DNA of 21,405 nucleotides from an uncultured Massilia sp. GTDB taxonomy: Bacteria > Pseudomonadota > Gammaproteobacteria > Burkholderiales > Burkholderiaceae. Below are positions 10,346 through 18,340 of the stretch, piece after piece. The position numbers and the translations under genes are program-made. Each line of letters starts with the position of its first letter. Position 1 is the stretch's first letter. The stretch lies in the NCBI GenBank assembly GCA_946886065.1, contig CAMPHU010000065.1, forward strand, positions 1-21,405, in the 5' to 3' direction. The notes under the pieces are model-generated. The model was not told where the DNA came from. It ran no database searches and saw nothing but the letters and a program-made list of their open reading frames with translations.

Positions 10346-10377
10346 ATGGCTTCCGCGACCCCGAATGCAAGCCCATC

Positions 10378-11262
10378 ATGAAAAACCAGCTCGTCTATGC
10401 CAAGCTCGTCCTCGTCACCCTGTTCTGGGGCGGCACCTTCATCGCCGGCCGCATCGCCGCCCACGCGCTGCCTGTGATGACCGCGGCCACCCTGCGCTTC
10501 GCCGTGGCGGCCGTCCTGCTGCTGCTGGTGGCCTGGAAGATGGAAGGCGGCCTGCCGCGCCTGTCCGGCAAGCAGGTCGGCGCCACCGCCGCGCTCGGCC
10601 TGACCGGGATCTTCCTGTACAACCTGTGCTTCTTCGGCGCCCTCGGCACCATGCCGGCCGGACGCGCGGCGCTGTTCATCGCGCTCAACCCCATCGTCAC
10701 CGCGCTGGCCGCGGCGGCGCTGCTGCGCGAGCGCCTGCATGCCGCCAAATGGATCGGCATCGCGGTCGCCTTCGCCGGCGCGGCCATCGTGATCACCCGC
10801 GGCGATCCCTGGACGGCCGTGCACGACCTGCGCGCCTCGCTCGGCACCGGCGAGCTGCTGATGCTGTGCGCCATCAGCAGCTGGGCCGCCTACACCCTGA
10901 TCGGCCGCGCCGCGCTCAAGGGCCTGAGCCCGATCGCCGCCACCACCTATGCCGCGCTGTGGGGCCTGCTGTTCCTGGCCCTGGGCGCCGGCCCCGACCT
11001 GGCCAGCCAGGACTGGAGCGCGATCGGCTGGCAGGTCTGGGCCAGCCTGCTCTACCTGGGCGCCTTCGGCACCGTGCTCGGCTTCATCTGGTACTACGAG
11101 GGCGTGAAGGCCATCGGCGCCTCGCGCACGGCCGTGTTCAACAACCTGGTGCCGGTCTTCGGCGTGTCGCTGGCGGCCTTGCTGCTGGGCGAGCAGGTGC
11201 TGGCTTCGATGGTCGCGGGCGGCGTCCTGGTGGCGGCCGGCGTCACGCTCACCAATCGCTGA
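10378..11262 (+). CDS. EamA/DMT-superfamily inner-membrane transporter
   Basis: This 294-residue protein consists of two tandem EamA repeats, with about ten transmembrane segments. Repeat one begins LVYAKLVLVTLFWGGTFIAGRIAA and ends at AGAAIVITRG. Repeat two begins GELLMLCAISSWAAYTLIGRAAL and ends VLVAAGVTLTNR. The motifs LNPIVTALAAAALLRERL and FNNLVPVFGVSLAALLLGEQVL are the helix pairs typical of each half. The family exports amino acids and other small metabolites; the substrate cannot be told. I start at ATG 10378 because the earlier in-frame ATG at 10342 lies on the predicted -10 box, though the ribosome site is weak. It is divergent from the LysR gene, which probably regulates it. Confidence 0.9.
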   Translation: MKNQLVYAKLVLVTLFWGGTFIAGRIAAHALPVMTAATLRFAVAAVLLLLVAWKMEGGLPRLSGKQVGATAALGLTGIFLYNLCFFGALGTMPAGRAALFIALNPIVTALAAAALLRERLHAAKWIGIAVAFAGAAIVITRGDPWTAVHDLRASLGTGELLMLCAISSWAAYTLIGRAALKGLSPIAATTYAALWGLLFLALGAGPDLASQDWSAIGWQVWASLLYLGAFGTVLGFIWYYEGVKAIGASRTAVFNNLVPVFGVSLAALLLGEQVLASMVAGGVLVAAGVTLTNR

Positions 11263-11295
11263 ACGGTCCTGTCCAGCGCACGCAAGGCCGCGCGT

Positions 11296-11324
11296 TTGCG
11301 GGCCGGCCGCGGCGAAGCTAGTAT
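11296..11324 (+). promoter_or_regulatory. Sigma-70-type promoter for the CSS-EAL gene
   Basis: TTGCGG (11296-11301), an exact 17-base spacer and TAGTAT (11319-11324) predict a start near 11331, about 36 bases before the ATG. This suggests the phosphodiesterase is transcribed separately from the EamA gene 104 bases upstream. Confidence 0.5.
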
Positions 11325-11366
11325 GGAGGCTCACGTCCGCCTTTCCGCGGTGGACCCGGGAGCCCC

Positions 11367-12950
11367 ATGAGGAAGCCGGCCGTCATGTTGCTGACCTTGC
11401 TGATCGCCTGCACCGCCATCGGTGCGCCGATCTGGTTCGCCATTGCCCAGTCCCAGCGCCAGGGTGTCGAAATGGCGTCCGCCAAAGCGCTCAGCTATGC
11501 AGGCGACGTGATCTTCCGCGCCGACGACACCAGCAGGCAGATTCGCGCGGGTATCGCCCGGCTGAGGGCGGAGCGGGGGGAAGCGCCGTGTTCGCCGGCG
11601 AGTATCGACCTCATGCGCCAGATCGACCTCGGTTCCAGCTACATCCAGGCGGTTGGCTACATGGTGGGCGACCGGCTCGTGTGTTCCTCGATCGGCGGGC
11701 TCCATGAGCTGGGCGAGGTCGATTACGAGTCCGAACCGGGAGTCAAGGTGCGCGGCGACGTCGGCTTTCGCTTCGCGCCGGAGCAGTCCTTCATGGTCGT
11801 GCAGATCGGCGATTATGCCGCCATCATCCACAAGGAATTGCCGATCGACACGGCCAACAGCGAGCCGGAAATCTCGCTCGCCGTGTTTTCGCTCAGCCAT
11901 CCGGTCCCGGCCAGCGCCCGCGGCCATATCGACCGGCGCTGGCTGGCGCATCTGGGCGGCGCCGACGAAACGGTGTTCACCGATGGCGGCTATCTCGTCG
12001 CCCTGGTGCGTTCCTCGCAGTTCCCGACGGCGGCGGTGGCGGCGGTGCCGCTGCGCTACGTCAGCGACCGCTCGCAGGACGTGGCCATGTTCCTGGTGCC
12101 GCTCGGGCTCGCGGCCGGGGTGGCGCTGGCGTGGGCGATCTTCTATCTCGCGCGCCAGCAGATGGCGCTGCCCGCCGCGGTCAGGAATGCGCTGCGGCGC
12201 GACGAGCTGTTCCTGGAGTACCAGCCGGTGGTCGACCTGCGCAGCGGGAAGTGGATCGGCGTCGAAGCGTTGCTGCGATGGCGCCGCCCGACCGGGGAGA
12301 TGGTCCATCCGGAACTCTTCATTCCGATCGCCGAGGAGCACGGGCTGATCGTGCGCCTGACCCAGCGCGTGCTCGAGCTGATCCGGCGCGACGTCGGCGA
12401 TTTCCTGACCCGGCATCCAAGCTTCCACATCGGCATCAACGTAGCGCCGGCCGACTTCCACGATCCGGGTTTCCTGGAGAACTTGCGCAGCTTGTTGCGC
12501 AGCATGGACGGTGCGCCGAGCAACATCATCCTGGAAGTCACCGAGCGCGGCCTGCTCGACCCGGAAGTCGCCCGGACCACCACGGGCGCCTTGCGCACCA
12601 GCGGCTTCGCGGTGGCCATCGACGATTTCGGCACCGGCTATTCGAGCCTGTCCTACCTGGAATCGCTGGAACTCGACTACCTCAAGATCGACCGCAGCTT
12701 CATCGAGGCGATCGGCACCGACGCGCCGACCAGCCAGGTGGTCCAGCACATCATCGCCATGGCGCGCGACCTCCAGTTGTGCATGATCGCGGAAGGGGTG
12801 GAGAGCCAGGCCCAGGCGGACTTCCTGCGCGCACGCGGGGTGCAGTTCGCCCAGGGCTGGCTGTTCGGAAAGTCGATACCCTTTGCCGAGGTGAGGGAGC
12901 ACCTGCGGCGCCAGGAGGAGCCGGCGGCGGTCGCCGCCGGAGCAGGTTAG
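11367..12950 (+). CDS. Membrane-anchored CSS-motif EAL c-di-GMP phosphodiesterase
   Basis: This 527-residue protein should hydrolyse cyclic di-GMP at the inner membrane. A transmembrane helix at 5-27 and another at about 239-262 flank a periplasmic domain of roughly 210 residues. That domain contains the CSS motif (Cys106-Ser-Ser in LVCSSIG) and an earlier Cys75, as in the CSS-motif family whose redox state controls activity in E. coli. The cytoplasmic EAL domain (about 273-515) has GVEALLRW (Glu300), Asn358 in GINVAP, Glu390 in ILEVTERG, IDDFGTGYSSLSYL (Asp419-Asp420), YLKIDRSF (Lys440), AEGVES (Glu476) and Gln496, so it looks catalytically complete. No GGDEF domain is present. GGGAG lies just before the ATG. 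Its last four bases overlap the convergent permease gene. Confidence 0.92.
   Translation: MRKPAVMLLTLLIACTAIGAPIWFAIAQSQRQGVEMASAKALSYAGDVIFRADDTSRQIRAGIARLRAERGEAPCSPASIDLMRQIDLGSSYIQAVGYMVGDRLVCSSIGGLHELGEVDYESEPGVKVRGDVGFRFAPEQSFMVVQIGDYAAIIHKELPIDTANSEPEISLAVFSLSHPVPASARGHIDRRWLAHLGGADETVFTDGGYLVALVRSSQFPTAAVAAVPLRYVSDRSQDVAMFLVPLGLAAGVALAWAIFYLARQQMALPAAVRNALRRDELFLEYQPVVDLRSGKWIGVEALLRWRRPTGEMVHPELFIPIAEEHGLIVRLTQRVLELIRRDVGDFLTRHPSFHIGINVAPADFHDPGFLENLRSLLRSMDGAPSNIILEVTERGLLDPEVARTTTGALRTSGFAVAIDDFGTGYSSLSYLESLELDYLKIDRSFIEAIGTDAPTSQVVQHIIAMARDLQLCMIAEGVESQAQADFLRARGVQFAQGWLFGKSIPFAEVREHLRRQEEPAAVAAGAG
12921..12940. terminator. GC hairpin between convergent genes
   Basis: A perfect 9-bp inverted repeat, CCGGCGGCG / CGCCGCCGG, with a two-base centre lies inside the last codons of the EAL gene and just past the permease stop. 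Neither direction has a T-tract. It could pause polymerase from the permease side or merely reflect a GC-rich Pro-Ala-Ala-Val-Ala-Ala tail, so the call is weak. Confidence 0.3.
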
Positions 12951-14317
12951 GCGGTCTCCACGGCGGCCGCGGCCGCGCGGCGCTGGCGCACCAGGTAGCC
13001 GATGCACAGCGCGCCCAGCCACACCGGGATCAGGTAGACCGCGATGTTCAGGCCGGGGCTCAGCAGCATCACCACCAGCAGCGCGGCCACGAAGCCCAGG
13101 CACAGGTAGTTCGACAGCGGGTAGAAGGGGCTGCGGAACAGGGTGGCCTGGCCCAGCTTGTCTTTCTGGCGGCGGAAGCGCAGGTGGCTCCACGAAATCA
13201 TCGCCCAGTTGATGATCAGGGCCGCCACGGCCAGCAGCATCATCGTGCCCAGCGCCTCACCCGGCAGGAAGTAGTTGACGGCGATGGCGGCGAAGGTCGC
13301 CAGGGCCGAGACGCCGAGCGCCGCCAGCGGCACGCCGCGCCGCGAGACGCGCAGCAGGAAGCGTGGCGCGTTGCCCTGCTGGGCCAGGCCGAACAGCATG
13401 CGGCTGTTGGCATAGACGCAGCCGTTGTAGACCGACAGGGCGGCCGTCAGCACCACGAAGTTCAGCACATTGGCCACCAGGCCGCTGTCGAGCTCCTTGA
13501 AGATCAGCACGAAGGGGCTGCCGCCGGCGACGACCTTCTGCCACGGGTAGAGCGAGAGCAGCACGGCCAGGGCGCCGATGTAGAAGATCAGGATGCGGTA
13601 CAGGGCGGTGTTGGTGGCGCGCGGGATGGTGCGGCTGGGGTCGTCCGCCTCGGCGGCGGTCATGCCGATGAATTCCAGGCCGCCGAAGGAGAACATGATG
13701 ACCGCCATCGACATCGCCAGGCCGACCGCGCCGTTGGGGAAGAAGCCGCCGTGGCGCCACAGGTTCGACACGCCCGCCTCCGGGCCGGCGCCGCCGCTGG
13801 CGAGCAGCCAGACGCCGAACACGATCATGCCGACCACGGCCACCACCTTGATCAGCGCGAACCAGAATTCCATCTCGCCGAAGGCCTTCACGTTCATCAG
13901 GTTCAGGCCATTCACCAGGAAGAAGAAGCCGAGCGCCGTGACCCAGGTCGGGATCTCGGGGAACCAGTACTGCATGTAGATGCCCAGGGCCGAGAGCTCG
14001 GCCAGGCTGACGAGGATGTACATCACCCAGTAGTTCCAGCCCGAGACGAAGCCGGCCATGCGGCCGCAGTACTTGTCGGCGAAGTGGCTGAAGGAGCCGG
14101 CCACGGGTTCGTCGACGATCATCTCGCCCAGCTGGCGGATGATCAGGAAGGCGACCGCGCCGGCGATGGCGTAGCCGAGCAGGACCGAAGGGCCGGCCAT
14201 CCGGATGGTCTGGGCGATGCCGAGGAAGAGTCCGGTGCCGATGGCGCCGCCCAGGGCGATCAGCTGGATATGGCGGTTCTTCAGTCCGCGTTTGAGTTCG
14301 TGCTGCGCGTCTTGCAT
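12947..14317 (-). CDS. aroP: Aromatic amino-acid permease (AroP-like, APC superfamily)
   Basis: This 456-residue, twelve-helix inner-membrane permease imports amino acids by proton symport. The N-terminus LKRGLKNRHIQLIALGGAIG and blocks such as RQLGEMIVDEPVAGSFSHFA, FGEMEFWFALIKVVAVVGMI, FSFGGLEFIGMTAAEADDP and VLTAALSVYNGCVYANSRML are nearly those of E. coli AroP/PheP as I recall them, and the length is the same. The GAIGTGLFLG loop of helix 1 is the APC substrate-binding motif. AroP (Phe/Tyr/Trp) is the best guess, with other members of this subfamily possible. AGGG lies eight bases before the ATG. It is divergent from the glycerate kinase, and its stop codon (TAA) overlaps the TAG of the convergent EAL gene within TTAG. 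Confidence 0.88.
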   Translation of the reverse strand: MQDAQHELKRGLKNRHIQLIALGGAIGTGLFLGIAQTIRMAGPSVLLGYAIAGAVAFLIIRQLGEMIVDEPVAGSFSHFADKYCGRMAGFVSGWNYWVMYILVSLAELSALGIYMQYWFPEIPTWVTALGFFFLVNGLNLMNVKAFGEMEFWFALIKVVAVVGMIVFGVWLLASGGAGPEAGVSNLWRHGGFFPNGAVGLAMSMAVIMFSFGGLEFIGMTAAEADDPSRTIPRATNTALYRILIFYIGALAVLLSLYPWQKVVAGGSPFVLIFKELDSGLVANVLNFVVLTAALSVYNGCVYANSRMLFGLAQQGNAPRFLLRVSRRGVPLAALGVSALATFAAIAVNYFLPGEALGTMMLLAVAALIINWAMISWSHLRFRRQKDKLGQATLFRSPFYPLSNYLCLGFVAALLVVMLLSPGLNIAVYLIPVWLGALCIGYLVRQRRAAAAAVETA

Positions 14318-14350
14318 CGTCGGCCCTGTGGGATTGCCTGAAAGACAGGA

Positions 14351-14356
14351 ATTCTA
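14351..14356 (-). promoter_or_regulatory. Possible -10 box for aroP
   Basis: On the minus strand TAGAAT stands about 34 bases before the aroP ATG. Hexamers 16-18 bases upstream are poor -35 matches, so it is either activator-dependent or a chance match. Confidence 0.3.
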
Positions 14357-14364
14357 CTGCATCC

Positions 14365-14395
14365 TTACGGCCTGGAAGAATTTACGATATGGTAA
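14365..14395 (+). promoter_or_regulatory. Promoter of the glycerate kinase gene with overlapping dyad
   Basis: TTACGG (14365-14370), 17 bases, TATGGT (14388-14393) is the best plus-strand promoter candidate, about 30 bases before the ATG. The dyad TTAC-GATATG-GTAA (14382-14395) covers the -10 box and could be an operator acting on this gene and possibly on aroP. Confidence 0.4.
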
Positions 14396-14422
14396 GCGTA
14401 GACCATCCAGCGGAATGATCAC

Positions 14423-15697
14423 ATGAGTGCTTTGCAGCCGCCCGCCATCCGGGCCCTTTTGACGGAAATGTTCCAGGCGGCCATCGATGCGGCGGCGCCG
14501 CGCTGTTCCATGGCGCGCTTCCTGCCGCACCCTCCCAAGGGCCGCACGCTGGTCATCGGCGCCGGCAAGGCCGCCGCCAGCATGGCCCAGGCCCTGGAAA
14601 ACCACTGGACCGGGCCGCTGGCGGGCATGGTGGTGACCCGCTACGGCTATGCCGTCCCCACCCGCGCCATCGAGGTTGTGGAAGCCGCCCACCCGGTACC
14701 CGACGCCGCCGGGCTCGCCGCCGCCAGGCGCATGCTGGACATGGTCCGAGGGCTGGGCGAGGACGACCTGGTAATCTGCCTGATCTCGGGCGGCGGCTCG
14801 TCCTTGCTGCCGCTGCCCGCGCCCGGCATCGGCATCGGGGACAAGCAGGCCATCAACAAGGCGCTGCTCGCTTCGGGCGCGACGATTTCGGAGATGAACT
14901 GCGTGCGCCGCCACCTCTCCGGCATCAAGGGTGGGCGACTGGCCGCCGCCTGCCATCCGGCGCGGGTGCTGACGCTCCTGATCTCCGACGTGCCGGGCGA
15001 CGACCCCATCGACATCGCTTCCGGGCCGACCGTGGCCGACCCCAGCACCTGCGCCGATGCGCTGGCGGTGGTGAAGCGCTACGCCATCGCGCTGCCGCCC
15101 GCGGCGCGCCGGCTGCTGGAAAGCGGGGAAGGCGAGAGCGTGAAGCCGGGCGACCCGCGCCTGGCGCGCGCCGAAACCCACCTGATCGCCACGCCCCGGA
15201 TGGCGCTCGAGGCGGCGGCCAGGGTGGCCGAACGCGCCGGCGTCGCCGTCCACCTGCTGGGCGACAGCCTGGAGGGCGAGGCGCGCAGCGCCGGCTCGCT
15301 GCTGGCAGGAATCGCGCGCCACGTGGCGGACAGGGGGCAGCCCTTCCGCCCGCCCTGCATCCTGCTCTCGGGCGGCGAGACTACGGTGACGGTACGGGGA
15401 GGGGGACGCGGCGGGCGCAACGTGGAATTCCTGCTGGCCCTGGCCCTGGCCCTGCGCGGCCACCCCCGCATCCACGCGCTGGCCGGCGACACCGACGGCG
15501 TCGACGGCATCGAGGAGATCGCCGGGGCCATCGTCACGCCCGACACCCTGGCGCGCGCCTGGGCGCAAGGGATCAACCCGGCGGCCAGCCTGGACGACAA
15601 TGACGGGCACGGCTTCTTCGGCGCCCTGGGTGACGCAGTCGTCACCGGCCCGACGCTGACCAACGTCAACGATTTCCGCGCGATCTACATCGATTGA
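14423..15697 (+). CDS. ttuD: Glycerate 2-kinase (TtuD/GckA family)
   Basis: This 424-residue enzyme should phosphorylate D-glycerate with ATP to 2-phosphoglycerate, feeding glyoxylate, tartrate or serine breakdown products into lower glycolysis. It has the N-terminal DUF4147 domain (TLVIGAGKAAASMAQALE, VEAAHPVPDAAGL, CLISGGGSSLLPLPAPGI, EMNCVRRHLSGIKGGRLA, LLISDVPGDDPIDIASGPTV) and the C-terminal MOFRL domain (LLSGGETTVTVRG followed by GRGGRNVEFLLALALAL, then AGDTDGVDG and TGPTLTNVNDF). It is full length. Older annotations call this family hydroxypyruvate reductase. It stands alone here, without glyoxylate carboligase or tartronate semialdehyde reductase genes, divergent from aroP. The ribosome site is modest (CGGA about eight bases upstream). 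Confidence 0.9.
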   Translation: MSALQPPAIRALLTEMFQAAIDAAAPRCSMARFLPHPPKGRTLVIGAGKAAASMAQALENHWTGPLAGMVVTRYGYAVPTRAIEVVEAAHPVPDAAGLAAARRMLDMVRGLGEDDLVICLISGGGSSLLPLPAPGIGIGDKQAINKALLASGATISEMNCVRRHLSGIKGGRLAAACHPARVLTLLISDVPGDDPIDIASGPTVADPSTCADALAVVKRYAIALPPAARRLLESGEGESVKPGDPRLARAETHLIATPRMALEAAARVAERAGVAVHLLGDSLEGEARSAGSLLAGIARHVADRGQPFRPPCILLSGGETTVTVRGGGRGGRNVEFLLALALALRGHPRIHALAGDTDGVDGIEEIAGAIVTPDTLARAWAQGINPAASLDDNDGHGFFGALGDAVVTGPTLTNVNDFRAIYID

Positions 15698-15703
15698 GGC
15701 CGG

Positions 15704-15811
15704 TCAGAAAAAGCGCCGCGTCGGCTTCACGGAATAGGTCTGCTTGAACACGCGGCGCTGGATCTGCCGCCACACGAAGCCGGCCACGGCCATCATGATC
15801 ATTTTCCGCAT
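15704..15811 (-). CDS. Small basic protein of 35 residues, unknown function
   Basis: This short ORF begins with ATG at 15811 behind a strong GAGGAG ribosome site and ends with TGA at 15706-15704. The peptide starts MRKMIMMAVAGFVW, a short hydrophobic stretch, and continues with a strongly basic tail. It has nine Arg/Lys and no acidic residue, suggesting a membrane-associated or nucleic-acid-binding peptide (inference). It lies 70 bases after the elongation factor G gene on the same strand, so it is probably on the fusA transcript, and its end meets the convergent glycerate kinase end with a 6-base gap. Its last codons overlap a terminator-like hairpin. I recognise no family. The ribosome site and position are the main support. 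Confidence 0.55.
   Translation of the reverse strand: MRKMIMMAVAGFVWRQIQRRVFKQTYSVKPTRRFF
15708..15759 (-). terminator. Terminator-like hairpin overlapping the end of the 35-codon ORF
   Basis: A perfect 10-bp inverted repeat, AGCGCCGCGT / ACGCGGCGCT on the minus strand (15750-15759 and 15712-15721), encloses a 28-base loop and is directly followed by TTTTTC, counting the last stem base, before the TGA. In the minus direction this has the form of an intrinsic terminator for the fusA plus small-ORF transcript, though the loop is long. RNA ends would fall at or just past the stop codon. Confidence 0.5.
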
Positions 15812-15881
15812 GAGAAACTCCTCGACCTGGATGTGTTAGTCAACGCCCACCATACCTCGCCTGCGCGAACCACGGCGCGTG

Positions 15882-17990
<2,109 letters not shown>

Positions 17991-18028
17991 CACAATCTCC
18001 TGAATGAGAAAATCGGATCTGGCCGTTC

Positions 18029-18057
18029 AATGTAACTGAAGTGGGGCGGAAATGCAG
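18029..18057 (-). promoter_or_regulatory. Weak promoter candidate for fusA
   Basis: On the minus strand CTGCAT (18052-18057), a 17-base spacer and TACATT (18029-18034) lie about 40 bases before the fusA start. The -35 is poor. In the rest of 17991-18176 the only structure noticed is an inverted repeat, ACGAGCG / CGCTCGT (18127-18150), without a T-tract. Confidence 0.3.
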
Positions 18058-18176
18058 GCGAGGGCAGCGATTTCTCTGTCTTGCGGTGGAGAAAGCAGCC
18101 AGGGGCGGTCAAACGGACTCATCGATACGAGCGTCGCGGCTGCCGCTCGTCCATGCCGCGGCTTCGTGCCGCCGGC

Positions 18177-18275
18177 TTACAGCACGCCGAAGAACAACAG
18201 CACCAGCAAGGTCAGCACCACCGAGACCAGGATCGATCCCAGGCAGCCGAGCTTATTCGAGAAGAACAGGAACAT
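18177..18275 (-). CDS. Small single-span membrane protein of 32 residues, unknown function
   Basis: ATG at 18275 is preceded by AAAGG at suitable spacing and the ORF ends in TAA at 18179-18177. The peptide has a short head (MFLFFSNKLGCLGS) followed by an uninterrupted hydrophobic helix (about residues 11-32) long enough to cross the membrane once. The ORF lies 65 bases after the GGDEF-EAL gene on the same strand and upstream of fusA, so it may be co-transcribed with the c-di-GMP enzyme. I recognise no function. The head with NKLGC, then a glycine and a hydrophobic span, looks like conserved small hypothetical proteins found in several bacteria, but this is from memory and not checked. Confidence 0.5.
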   Translation of the reverse strand: MFLFFSNKLGCLGSILVSVVLTLLVLLFFGVL

Positions 18276-18340
18276 GGTCAGCCTTTGTCAAGGAACACCG
18301 AGTATAGCGGCCTGTTCCTTGGGCAGGCGCACGCCGCGGA

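Noticed and set aside
14318..14422. TyrR box upstream of aroP
   Set aside because: TyrR boxes read TGTAAA-N6-TTTACA; the dyad here has the opposite half-site order (TTAC-N6-GTAA).
15434..15454. Tandem CTGGCC repeat in the glycerate kinase gene
   Set aside because: It encodes the Leu-Ala run of a hydrophobic helix in the MOFRL domain, and three copies are within normal codon bias.
18127..18150. Inverted repeat ACGAGCG/CGCTCGT as a terminator for the 32-codon ORF
   Set aside because: There is no T-run on the minus strand after it and the surrounding sequence is generally self-complementary GC-rich DNA.
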